From Monosporascus cannonballus (taxonomy: Eukaryota > Ascomycota > Sordariomycetes > Xylariales): 31,135 bases of DNA. The notes beneath the pieces are model-generated. The model did not search any database. It was not told where the DNA came from and saw nothing but the letters and a program-made list of their open reading frames with translations. How positions within the stretch are numbered: position 1 is the first letter of the stretch; the number at the start of each line of letters is the position of its first letter. The position numbers and the translations under genes are program-made. The DNA is taken from positions 3,829-34,963 of the forward strand of contig QJNS01000441.1 of NCBI GenBank assembly GCA_004154925.1, in the 5' to 3' direction. Of this stretch, positions 8,655 to 20,900 are shown piece by piece.

Positions 8655-9446
8655 CCGAACCAAATCCGATAAGTTTAATACTTTATATATATGTCGAAAT
8701 TAAACTAATATATATACAGAATTTTTTTCGAATTTTTTAAGTAAAAATTAGGGCCGGTATGATTTAGTTTGAAATTTAGAAAATAGACGACCAAAACGCT
8801 TTCATAGCGGCGACAGCGCAAATACCGCGTATATCATTTTGCCATAGGCCATCCAAAGGTAATTTGGCATAGGAAAAGCCCGTTTGGCTATGTTTTTGCC
8901 CGTACGGATTATAATTGTTACGTTGCAGCTATAAAGATATTAGGGCTAGCTAAATCCGGAACGTTTTTATAGTTGTTACGTAACTAATTTAAATCTAATA
9001 AATTTTAATGCTTTATATATTTGTTCAATATAAATTAATATACGTATAGGAATTTTTTTCGAATTTTTTAAATAAAAATTAGGGCTAATACGGTTAAAGT
9101 TGAGCCTGAGAAATGGGCGACCGTAACGCCTTTATAATTACGACAGCATAATTACCGGTTATATTATCGTATACCGGGTTTCCCTAATGTATTTTATATG
9201 GGAGAAATTTATCCAGTAATTCTTTTGGCCGTACGGGCTATCGTTATTACGTCGTTACTATAAAAAGGTTAAGGTCAGCTAAGTCCGAAACGTCTTTATA
9301 GCTGCGACATAATAACCATAACCCGTACGGACAAAAGTATAGCTAAACGGGCTTTTCCCATATTGAATTACCTTTAGAAGGCCTATGGCAAAATGTTATA
9401 TACGGTAATTGCGTTATCGCAATTATAAGGGCATTTCGGTTGGAAG
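8655..9446. repeat. Cluster of ~330-bp repeat units, two direct and one inverted
   Basis: Unit 1 (about 8655-8985) and unit 2 (about 8986-9310) are direct copies offset by 331 bp; both contain GAATTTTTTTCGAATTTTTT, at 8719 and 9050. A third partial unit at about 9306-9446 is inverted relative to unit 1: GCCCGTTTGGCTAT and GCCATAGGCC in unit 1 appear as ATAGCTAAACGGGC and GGCCTATGGC. Copies differ mainly by transitions. No coding potential. Confidence 0.7.
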
Positions 9447-9667
9447 GTATGTACTAATTTAAAATTTTTAATTTTTTTTAATATTTCCACCGATTTAACC
9501 CCGAATTAAGAATTATATATACCGTTTAAAAGCTGTTTTAATGCTGTATATAATATTAATTTTTGTAATTTTTCTTTATTTTTTGTTATTATTTTATTTG
9601 CAATTTTTTAAAATAACTTTTGAAAACTTTATATGGGAATGTACCAAACGAAGCTAAAAAATTATAA

Positions 9668-9816
9668 CTTGCCATTAGGCCTTATTTTAGAGGATTTGTT
9701 GTTTTTTGTGGGGTTTTCCAAATTTGGTTAGCGTGGTACTAAAAGCTATTTAGCCACAGCTGCGCCGTAGACGCAGCTGCAACCTCTAAAACAGGGCCTG
9801 ATTCTAATGAGGCAAG
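9668..9816. repeat. Fold-back element with inner perfect hairpin
   Basis: The left end CTTGCCATTAGGCCTT..TTTTAGAGG is inverted at the right end as CCTCTAAAACAGGGCC..CTAATGAGGCAAG, with small gaps. The centre contains the perfect hairpin CAGCTGCG / CGCAGCTG around seven bases at about 9755-9780. GC-balanced composition indicates it escaped RIP. Size and symmetry suggest a MITE; a clear target duplication was not found. Confidence 0.55.
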
Positions 9817-9909
9817 GGCTAAGGAAGTGTGCGCATTATAAAGGAGACGCCAAGCATTCTATGCGTCATCCCTACGCAATCGCTACGAGGCAGGTGCGGG
9901 GTAGTTGCT

Positions 9910-10358
9910 TTACAACTCACAGGGGTATTTTTTGTTAATTACCTCCACCACCCCACCGTCTTTCCATTACAAGCTAGTATGTAGACTTCCATAGAATCTG
10001 TATAGAAATCTACCTGCTTTTAATCTATAAGTCGCCACTACTATAACCCAGAATAGAGCTTTATTGCTTAGTAACCGCTGCTGTATTTGCTTTAAATCAA
10101 ACCCTTTTATGATATTAATACATTATTAAAACCTATTTCGATATAAAGAATAAATGTTCCGCAAAACGTCGCCGTTAATTACAGCTGCCGTAGGTCTTTG
10201 ATAGATAGAGGGTTACATTAAAAGTATTAGGAAACAACAAAGGAAATAATGGAGGTTATTTTGCATATAAAATGTATAGAAGTATACATACTAGCTGTTT
10301 TAGGAAAACATGTAGGGCTGTGGAGGTAACTAACAAAAAATACCCCTGTAAGTTGTAT
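9910..10358. mobile_element. 449-bp MITE with ~45-bp TIRs and 11-bp TSD (Mutator-like style)
   Basis: The left terminus TACAACTCACAGGGGTATTT.. and the reverse complement of the right terminus TACAACTTACAGGGGTATTT.. agree over about 40-48 bp with few mismatches. The element is flanked by GGGTAGTTGCT at 9899-9909 and GGGTAGTTGCT at 10359-10369. Long TIRs and a 9-11 bp duplication are characteristic of Mutator-like elements. There is no transposase frame inside, so it is non-autonomous. The sequence is only mildly AT-rich, suggesting a young insertion or one too short for RIP. Confidence 0.75.
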
Positions 10359-10566
10359 GGGTAGTTGCTCACTCCTTTCTCAGAGAAGAAGGGCAAGCTT
10401 CAGACTGGTCTTTATTTAACATACCTGTTTTATTCCTCTTACTTTGATCTTCAACAAAACATGACAGTATACCTTAAATTATATAGCTTTTTCGACATAG
10501 ATAATTTTAAGGAAGCCTGTATTTATTTTTAAAAATAATATTACGTTTTATAATACGCAATAAAAG

Positions 10567-10903
10567 TGTTACAATCTAACCAGGCTGGGCCTATAGAAAC
10601 GGGCGGGCTAAGACTACAAAAGATTACGTTAGCCTAAATTACGTAATCAGTGTTCAGCGGATCACAATTGAATATTATTAAGCAAAAACGAATAATAAGA
10701 AAAAGGATTAATATATAAAATATATTTATTATGATTTTTAAATAATATAAATTTATAATAATAATTTATTATTTAATATATTTTTAGTATTATAAAAAGT
10801 AATACGGTATTATATTTATTATTATAAAATCTAATAATACTTTTATTAATATAAATCCGTACAGCTAACGTTTAATAATTAATTAAACCGTTTAGCCATT
10901 ATA
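10567..10903 (+). repeat. Gypsy-1 5' LTR (~337 bp)
   Basis: Starts TGTTACAATCTAACCAGGCT and ends TTTAGCCATTATA. It matches 17185-17534 plus 24880-24904. The 3' LTR carries an extra ~38 bp (about 17298-17335), which accounts for the length difference. Confidence 0.8.
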
Positions 10904-13900
10904 CGTTATAAGATTTTGTTCAGTAATATCGTTAGAGTTTGAGCAATATCGCCGACATTATATCTACAAGCAAGCAGTCCGAACAGCCCACCTACCAGAT
11001 CCCTAAGAACCCGGATATTAAAATGAAATCCGAGAAGAAAAAAAAAGCAGTTTCGTTTTTTTCGCAAAGAAGTTTTTCGACGCCTAGATGCTATAAACGA
11101 ACGCATTATTTAACTTAAGAAAAACAATAATAATCTTATGGCGTTCTTTTAAGCCGCTTATAAAAAAATTAAAAAAAAGAAACATTTTCGAAACCGGAAA
11201 ACGTTTTCGAACGATTTAAGTTATTTAGCTAAATTTTGCTAAGGAACTGGAAGAAATTTTTTAATTTTTTTAAACTAGAATTTTTTAACGAAATATCGAT
11301 TAAGTGATAATTGTTTTTAATTTAATATCAAATATATTTCGGATATTTTTCTATTCGATTAATAACGTTTATTATATAAATTAAATTCGTAATCGGACGA
11401 TTTACTAGAAATACGATTATTTGGTTTAAGTTCGTTATAAAAAATATGTTATTTTAGTACTTAAAAACAGACATACGGAAATAATATAAATTTATAAAGA
11501 TTACGAATGATTTAAGCAAATATTAACGAAACTTTTCGGAATAATAAATAAAACAATTAAAATTAAAATATAAATCTAATAATTACAATAAAAAGAATTA
11601 ATATTTAATTACGGTAATACGTTCTGTTAACTAATTTTTAAACTAAATTAAGGATTAAAAGTATTAATGGCTAAGTTTTTTAATAACTTAAGAAAAAGTA
11701 TAAAAGATTTTTTAAATTTAATCGACCTAATTATTTATCAGATTATATTATTATAATAATCAAGATCGAGAACCGATAATATATTTGCCGTATTAAAGGT
11801 ATTAAAGGAAAAAATAATAATACATCTCGATATACGGTTAATACTAACGTTTTTCGACGCAGTAATATTTTTTACGGTATAGAGCTAAGATTTATGAAAC
11901 TTAGGGCTACTTATAAAAAGGATTAGAATTAAACTAAATGTTTTAATTGTAATAAGATAGAACATAAGGTATTATAATATAAGGTACTTAAGAAACCCCG
12001 TTAAAATAACTAAAAACCTGTACCCGAAAAATAATCTAGGAAAAATCAGAAAAACGAAGATAAACCTATTAATATGATTTAGCCTAAGTACGTATTAGGC
12101 CCTCTGTAGCGAAAAGTCTAACAGGAAATACGAAAAGCTAAAAAGCTAGTTCGATAAATATCGCGAGCATAATAAAAAGTATTATGAGGCTAATTATACA
12201 AATGTTAAGATTAAATAAAAGAAATCTGTTCCGGAACCCTTAATTCATACGGCAGAAAATATGCCATATATTGTCGATAACGAAAATATCTCAATTACAA
12301 AAATAAAAATAATATATTTATGAACGAATTACTCGTATATATTATAAAGGATTCGATTTTTCAAATCGAACCGAAAATAATAAAAACGATAAATAATAAT
12401 ATCAATATTTTTAATTCATAATCTTAAAGGATATTTATTAATTGGCCAAAATAAAAAGCTAGCCCGAAAAAAAGTAATACTTCCAAAAAAACCTTTTTTT
12501 GTTATTATAAATAATATAAGTAGTAAATAAAAAGGAACATAATTTAGCATATAATAAAGAAATATTATTAAGAATTATTACAAAATTTTATTTTAAATTA
12601 ATATTTACTATAGACCTTGACAAAAGAAAAATTATTAAAGAAAAATACGTTAATTTATAAGCAAACTTTAAAATAACAATCAGTACGACGTATAATAAGA
12701 TATAGTCGAAATTATAAAAAATAATTTATCTAATAAGGAAAAACTTACAGCAAAATCAAAAACAATTAATATAGTTCGAAGAAACAGTATGCCGACAATA
12801 ATAATAAATATAGCAGCTTAACGCGCTATACATAAACGTATAAATAAGGTTTGACAAATTCGAAAAAAAAGTTAAAAAAAGATTACTTATAAAAAAGCCG
12901 CAAAATAACGAAACCTAAAGAAATTATAAGGAAATCCTAAAAAGAGTTTTAAACGCGACGATAAAAACCGTTAATAATTTTATCACTTTGAATATATAAA
13001 TTGGAACATACTGGTATATCGTAATAGTAAATTACAAAGCTTTAGACGGAAATTATATTGCACCAGATGTGGTTAATAGGTTTAACGTATTATAAAAATA
13101 TAAGTTAAAATCTTATATAGCAACGAATACCGAATATTAGGAATTCGCTTACGATAACGGAAAAATTATGCACGAAATTAATTATTTCGAGATTTTTATT
13201 TCAAGACGATACCAAATAATTAATTTCGATATGATCTTGGGAAAACAATGGATATACTAGTATAAAATTTTAATTAATAAAGATACTGGCTAGATAAAAT
13301 TTATTTTACACTTTATCAATAGACAAAAAAAGAAAAAGTCGAGATCTTAATATTCGATTAAAAATGGCGACGAATGCAGGCATAAAGATATAACAAAAAC
13401 CTTACCACCTAAAAGAATAAAGTACAAGAAAAAAAATAAGTATTAGAGAAAATTACGATATATTGGTATTATCATTAAAGCGAAATTAAAGTAATTAATT
13501 AACGATTTAAACTAATAACTTTAAAAGTTAAAAGATTTAACGAATATATTATTATAATATTATCTACACGAACATCCTTTTAAAAAGGAGCTTAATACGA
13601 AATTATTAAAACATAGCGAATAAGATTATAAGATAATTCTTAAAAAGGATTTTCGACGAAATTTTATCTTAACGGAAACGAATTACACGCTTTCAAAGAA
13701 TACCTAGAAAATCGATTACAAAAAAGATAAATTCGACTTTCGAAATCGCTAGCACAATATTTAATATTTTTCATATCTAAGAAAAATAGAAAATTCGAAT
13801 TTGTGGTTAATTATCGATAATTAAACGATATTACCGTTAAAGATCGAATATTATTACCTTTGATTACGGAAATAAAAAACCGATTTTATGAAGTTAAATA

Positions 13901-16900
13901 GTTTATAACATTCGATTTTAAAGATAGATATAATCTTATTAAAATCAAAAAAATACGAATACAAAATAACTTTCCAAACAAAATATAAATTATTTAAGTA
14001 CTTAATTACACTAATAAGACTTACGAACGTAATAATAACCTTCTAACGGATAGTAAATTATGTATTACGAAAATACCTCGATATTTTCGTCGTTTGCTAC
14101 TTTAGCAACATTATTATTTTTTTAGAAATAGAAAAAACATATATAGAATATATTTATAAAGTTTTTTAAGCTTTATAAAACGTAAGGTTATTTGTTAACG
14201 TAAAAAAAAAGTTAGTTTTACGCATAAAAATTGAATATTTAGAACATATTATTACCTTAGGACATATTAAAATAGATTGTAAGAAAATCGCTGCAATTAC
14301 ACAATAGCAGACGCCAACCATAGTTAAGGAGATACAGGTATTTTTTGGATTCGCCAACTATTACAGGAAATTCATTCGAAACTTTAGCAGAATAGCTATA
14401 TCTTTAACGAATCTTACGAAAAAAAAAGTTCAAATAAACGTTCGGAATAGAACAAGCGTTTTAAAATATTAAAAATATAATTACTAACGAGCCAATATTA
14501 GTTATGTACGATTTAGTGCGTTCCGTTAAGTTAAAAACCGATTCTTTAAATTACGCGTTAAGCGTAATGATCGAATAACGAGATAATTAAGGCAAGTTGT
14601 ACCTTATTACATTTTTTTCATATAAATTAAAAGGAGTCGAACTTAATTACGGCATCTTAATAAAGGAATTTATGGCTATTATTATAGCTTTCCGAGAATT
14701 TAAGTATTTTCTAAAAGAAAGCTTATACCAGGTTAAGGTTTATACGGATTATTAAAATTTTACCCGTTTTATTACGACTAGAGAACTTATAGGATAATAA
14801 TTTTGTTACGCGGAAAAATTAGCGAATTTTGATTTAGTTATTATTTACAAAAAAAACTTAGAAAAGGCAGAGCCGATACTTTAAACAAACGACCAGATTT
14901 TAAAAAGAAATTAGTCAAAATTAGCTATATAATTTTCGATATTATTATAAAAGAATATTTACGCTCGCGACAGATTGCGATAATTCGAGCAATATTCTTT
15001 GATATATATCAGAAAATCCAGCAGCACAATAACCGTTTTCCAAAAAACTAAAAAAAAATAAACAAAATACAAATTCCAGAAAAATACTAAAAGGATTTAG
15101 TATAAAACATATACGAATATTAGCTACATAGATATCCAGGGATTTACAAAACGCTAGAACGGCTTCGACGTATATATTCTTTTCCTAAAATGAAATTAAC
15201 AGCATAAAAAGTAATCTAGTAATACGATATTTGCGCCAAAGCAAAAGTACGATAATATAAGCTATGCGAAAAATTATAGCCATTATTAATCGTATAGTAA
15301 CTATGGTATTTAATTATATTTAATTTTATTATCAAATTTCGTATGTTAAAAAACCTAGTTACAAAAATATATTATAATAGTTTTGTCGTAGTCGTCGATC
15401 GATTTACGAAAAGTTTCTATTTTTTTACCATATTACGAGAATATAATGTGACGGGCACGATGCGTAGGTTGAACGAAGGCACGGCCCAACAAAGGTTTAT
15501 ATTCAAGATGAGGAGGGAAGGGGAGAAACAGCTAGCCACCAGCGAAGTGGCTGCTCCCTATATACATATGGGTGAGCTCGGGCTAAGAAGCTCGCTCCGT
15601 AAGCCCGAGCTGCTCTATAGGCTCTAGCCTGTAACATATAAACGCCGAATAAATAGCATATATTTTTTTAAAATACATTTTTATTATATACGAATTATCA
15701 ATAAAAATTATTTCAAATAAAAGATTAATATTTGCATCTAATTTTTAGCAAAGCCTAATAATATAAATCGACTTATTATACAAATTATGTAACGCTTTTA
15801 AACTATAAATAAATAAATAAATAAAACGAACGAATTAAACTTTAAAAACTTACTTACGATATTATATTAATTACAAATAAAATAACTGGATTAAAAATTA
15901 TTTATAACTTATTTAATTTACAATACTAATTACTACAAAAATATGAACATAATACTTTGAAATACGATTCTTGGTTTTACGTTAAAAATTTACAAAAAAG
16001 TACCCGTTAACGGTCTAATTAATATTAAAGCAATTCTTATATCGGAATAATTACAATAGTTGTATTAAGAAATAAAAATAAAGTTAAAATTCGTACGTAA
16101 CCAGATAAGCAAATATTATAACTAGAAAAAGTTAAAAGGATTAATTTTCGAAAAAAGGAAAATAGTTTTTCTCATTATCTAAAATATCCAGATAAAACGA
16201 CCCAGCAAAAAACTCGATTTCAAATATATCGGTCCATATAAAATTGCCAAAAAATCTCAGAAAATAATTACCAATTGGAACTTTTATTAAAAGTTAAACT
16301 TTATCTAATTTTTTACGTTTTCTTATTCGAATAAGCAGTAGATATAATTAAAGTGCATACTGTATAGGACGATATAGAAATAGAAAACGAACAAGTATAT
16401 AAGGTGGAAAAGATTTTCAATATGCGAAAATAAGACGGACTTACCCAGTATCTAATTAAATAAAAAAAAACCCGGATTTCGACAATACCTAAGAACTTGC
16501 CAAAAATCTTATTGGCGTTTAGCGTCTACTAAAAAATTTTACTAATAACGGCAGAACCACTGAAAATAATCGTATCTTAATTAACGTTTTCGAACGACAA
16601 AGTAATACCGAATAACTCAAAATTAATAAAGGGACCTAAAGAAGTTAAAAAAGTCTCGGTATTAATTTGTTTCTAACGCTTTTGTTTTTTTTAATTTTTC
16701 TAATAACTATAACTTTTACTATACTATTTTAATCTTTTTCGAACAAAAAAACGCTTTTTATTTCCGAAAACGGATTAACCGTATAATAGCTTCGTTTATT
16801 TTTTGTTAATAACGTTTTTGCAATTTCAAAAAATGTTTTTTGCAAATATCTTTTTCCGTTTTAAGCGTTAATTTTCGGCACAAATATTTTTTAAGAAAGA

Positions 16901-17184
16901 AAAAAAACGCCGTTCCCATTATAAAGGCAATTACGCTTAACGCATATCTTATATTTGGAACCGTTTTCTATTATTTCGTATTTTCAGCCCTTTAAAAAAC
17001 ATAAAAAGTACGGTATAACTTTAAAACTAAATTCGTCGAAAATACAAAACAGGTTTTTATAACGTACGATAGACGAGGAAATCTGTAGATAATTTTTAAC
17101 AACGTGAAAAAATATATTATAAAAAAAGAATTATTTACTAAAAGAAAAATAATCTTAAAAGCAAGATTTTAGAAAAAAGAAAAT
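10904..17184 (+). pseudogene. Gypsy-1 gag-pol remnant
   Basis: Readable fragments through stops and frameshifts, in order. A gag zinc knuckle at 11939-11980 reads CFNC..H with the last Cys now Tyr. The protease at about 13020-13260 has the active-site Asp codon now AAT (Asn), followed by DGNYIAPDVVNRF and later FDMILGKQW. The reverse transcriptase spans about 13590-14430 and ends with [19 protein letters not shown]. RNase H (about 14500-14900) has LKTDSLNYALSVMIE and GRADTLNKRPDFKKK. The integrase zinc-binding part has HRYPGIYKTLERLRRIYSFP near 15125-15185. The integrase core begins VVVVDRFTKSFYFF (15379-15426) and is then cut by a solo LTR at 15447. It resumes from 15642 to about 16310. A chromodomain at about 16399-16500 reads KVEKIFNMRK, DGLTQYLIK and PDFDNT, with Trp codons turned to stops. 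No frame is functional. Confidence 0.8.
15447..15636. mobile_element. Un-mutated 190-bp solo LTR inside the Gypsy-1 integrase
   Basis: Starts TGTGACGGGCACGATGCG, ends AGCCTGTAACA and is flanked by TATAA at 15442-15446 and TATAA at 15637-15641. Composition is GC-balanced in an otherwise AT-rich setting. It contains a TATA-like CTATATAC near 15558 and a perfect 10-bp inverted repeat AGCTCGGGCT (15575-15584) / AGCCCGAGCT (15602-15611). Strand is uncertain; the TATA suggests plus. It does not match the other solo LTR in this window. Confidence 0.85.
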
Positions 17185-17534
17185 TGTATAACGACCCAAT
17201 CAAGCTGGGCTATAGAAACGGTCGGGCTAAGACTATAAAAGATTACGTTAGCCCAAATTACGTAATCAGTACTTAGCGGATTACAACTAAATATCATTAA
17301 GCATTACTAAACAGCCGCTTAATAGAACTTTCTGAAATAAAAACGAATAATAAAAAAAGAAATTAATATATAAAATACGTTTATTATTATAATTTAAATA
17401 ATACCAGCTTATAATAATAATTCGTTATCTAAAGTACTTTTAGTATTACAAAACGTAATATATTATTATATTTATTACTACAAAGTTCTACGATATTTCT
17501 GTTAATATAAACCCGTACGACTAAGGTTTAATAA
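17185..17534 (+). repeat. Gypsy-1 3' LTR, left part
   Basis: Starts TGTATAACGACCCAATCAAG after a polypurine tract. It aligns to the 5' LTR at 10567 through TATAGAAACGG, GGGCTAAGACTA and AAAAGATTACGTTAGCC. It is interrupted after GGTTTAATAA by Gypsy-2 and resumes at 24880. Confidence 0.85.
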
Positions 17535-17951
17535 TATTACGAGAACAGGGGTTCCTGTCTTAAGGAGGCCAACCTTTAAGGTCTAACGTGGAGCTGCCAC
17601 GGCTGAACTCCGGAAGGGAGTTCTTGGCCCAGACAAGGTAATTTAGGTGATTTAATAGATTGGTTAAATCACATAGATTACATAGATCCACGATATACTT
17701 ATTTTAAGGAAATGAGATATATAAGAAATCGATTTTTCATATAAATAGTATTTACTTAATTTCGCTTTTAAACTATTAATCTAAATATTTAATTAAAAGG
17801 TAACTATATCGTTTTTTAATTAAAGAAAAAATTTAATTTTTTTAACGAATAAAATTATTAAATTATTTTTCGCCTTATTATTATTTGCAAATTTAAACCT
17901 TTTTCGAATATTACTTATATTTTCAGATAGATATATAATAGGTTCGTTATA
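17535..17951 (+). repeat. Gypsy-2 5' LTR
   Basis: Starts TATTACGAGAACAGGGGTTC (ancestrally TGTTACG) and ends near GGTTCGTTATA. The first ~110 bp are GC-balanced and clearly less mutated than the same part of the 3' LTR; the last ~200 bp are heavily mutated. Confidence 0.8.
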
Positions 17952-20900
17952 TTTTGATAATTTCTTAATTAATCATCGACGAATAATTTATCGTTTAATT
18001 AGGTATAAGTTTTTCTCAATTCGGTAGAAACGATACTATAGGATAACGTTTAAAAAATAAATAATATATCCGATTCGCGTTATTAGCTAATAAAATTTTG
18101 TTAATAAAACTTAATGATTTATCTTTTATTAAACAAGTTTTTTAAGTAATTAATAATATAATATCCCTTATTACCCGATCCTAAAGAAAACTTTTTTCTT
18201 TATAACCTTAATAATAATTTACCCCGATTCTTAAGAATATTATTAAAATTTAAGAAAAGAAATTAAAACGGGAAAAAATTAAGAAACAAGCTAAGGAAAA
18301 TTATAAGGCGAAATTTCAAAAGAAAAAGAAAAAAACTAATTGTTAACGAGAAATTATATATTTTAATAATAAAGGTTAAGGCTCTAAAAACTGTTAAGTT
18401 CGTTTAATAATAAAAAATTTCGATTTTATTATTATTTGGTACGAACTAAATATGTAAAAAAATTATTTTATCTCCTAATTATTATAGAATACCAGACGTT
18501 AAGAGTTATAAGCTAATTTCCTCTGAGTTTTACGATAGATTAAAAAATTCGGAAAGATTCTTAGTCTAGGCCAGATTTTACCTTAAATTTTATAAAAGTT
18601 TTTTTAATTCAGAATTATTTAAAAAAATAATGGCTCTTTTTTAATTATTTACCGGAAAAATTTTTTATGATTCGAACTTATTATAAAACATTACTTACAG
18701 AATTACTTTAAGGAATTTTTATATATAATTAATTATATTTTTAACAAATATAAATATTTTTTTAAAAAAATTACGAATTTTATTCGGAAATTTAAATAAG
18801 AAATAATATGTAATTAAATAATTTTATTTTTTCGCCAAATTAAGTTAACATCCGAATATATGATTAAGTTTAATCGTTTAATAGTTATTTCAAATTTGTT
18901 AAAAAGTATATTATTTTATTTTTATTATAATGGCTTAAAGTTTTAAGTTATGGACAAATTATATATGGAATTAAGATAGAATTTTTTGCGAAATATATAA
19001 ATAAGGTTATTATTGTCGACCGACGTATTTTTAATCGGTACCTTAAAAAGAAAGGGACCGGCAAATGAAATAACGATAAGAGTTTTAGTAACCGAATTAA
19101 GAAAGATAAGAGTAAGCCTTAAAAGGAAGTAAGTTCCGTTTCGAAAAAGCCTAAAATAGATAAGTTTAAAATGGAATATTTTAATTATAATAAAAAGGGA
19201 TATTTTAAAAGTAAATGTCGTTTTTCCGCTAAGAGGAATTCTAAGAAAAAGGGGATTTTTCAACCTCAGAAAAAAGCCAAAACGACTAAATAAGAAACCG
19301 ACAATAAGGTAAAAAAGGAAAAAAAAAACTTAGTTCGATTTCTTTCCAGCCAAAATTTATTATCGCCATAATTACTTAAATCCAAAATAATAATCTAAAA
19401 TACGAAAATTATTTTATTTGCTAGAATTTTAAGATTAAAGCCTATAAATACTATTTAAAATAAACGGCTTCTAAGATAGCTATAGGGCTAGGATGCTAGT
19501 GTCACTTTAATTTCCAGAAGTATAAGATATATATAAAGAACGGCTAATTTCGGCCGGATATTAACAATTATGGATAATTATCCCCAAAGCTTTATAAGCT
19601 CTTAAAATGTATTATTTACTCGAAAATATTATCGGTAAACCTTTATAACCTGTTATATTTCGCTATTTGTTATCTAGACGATTATTTCGTTTATTTTAAA
19701 GCTAAAGAAAATAATATTTTTTGGCCTAAATAGGACGAAAAAATACTTATCGAACTAGATAATAAGTATTAATATACCGAAATTTCTAGATAGCCAAAAT
19801 ACCTTAAGTTTTGCTACTTATACCCCAATTCCGAATAGAATTAAAAGGCCATATCGTAAGGATACTTATGTTATTTCTTGATACTTTGTACCCAATATGA
19901 ATTCCTAAATATGGAAATATTTTTTAGAGGTATACCTTTTCGATCTTATAATTTAAAAAATATAAGATTAATAGTTAAGCCAGAAAAACGATTATTTTAG
20001 GATACCAGTTAGGCAGAAACAAATGGTATAAATATATAAATAACTATTGTACCAAATATGCTGCTAAGAAAGTACAAAAATAAAAACGTTTTTTTTTGTA
20101 AAAAACGACCGAAGCCTTTGAAAATAAGGTATCGAAAAGCTTTAACTTATAAGGCCTTATATAAGGTAACTAAAGAAATACGCAATTAAATCGAAATTTC
20201 TTTTTAATATAAAAATAAAACGTTTAAAGTAATAATTAATTCCGGCGTAAAAGGTAATTTTATTTTCCCCGTAATAATAAAAAGATATCAGATTCTCTAA
20301 AAATATAAGCTAAAGTTTTATAAGTTGTGTATGGTAAATAGCAACCTGTTTATTTACAAAAATAGACGAATTTTTAGAAAAACGGAAAAGCTTTTAAAAT
20401 AAATTTAAAAATACTAAAAATGCGTTTCGTTAAATATTGTTAATATCTCCGGATATAATATCATCCTGGAAATACTTTGGCCTTATTCTAGCAACTTACA
20501 AATTAATTAAAAAAACAAATATTTTTGGAGAAAACGAAATAAAAATATTAAAAAAGAATAATTAAGAAATTTGTTATATTATTAAAGAAATACGGGTTCT
20601 TAACTGAGCTTTTACGATACTCTCAGAATATCAAAGATTTAAACGATTATTTAAAGATAAAGAAAATTATAAGTTACTTTTTTACAGTTAATAAAATTAT
20701 CGGATACTTATTAAAAAAAGATATTATTTTAAGCTTTATAAAATTTATTACATAAATCTCGAAAAGTCAAAAACCCTATAGAAAAGTATAGAATTTGATT
20801 TAAAAAAAGATATGTTTAATTTTCTAATTTTTTTTACTAGATATCTCGTTTTTATAGTTATAAAAATAAAAGATAATAAATAAAAGATTAACGAAAACGA

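Noticed and set aside
8515..8703. 62-codon open frame in the AT-rich block
   Set aside because: Overlaps a fold-back repeat and the start of the 330-bp repeat units; composition follows the AT-rich background with no motif.
15343..15627. 94-codon plus-strand open frame
   Set aside because: A chimera: the first third is the Gypsy-1 integrase core (VVVVDRFTKSFYFF) and the rest reads through a solo LTR. Not a gene.
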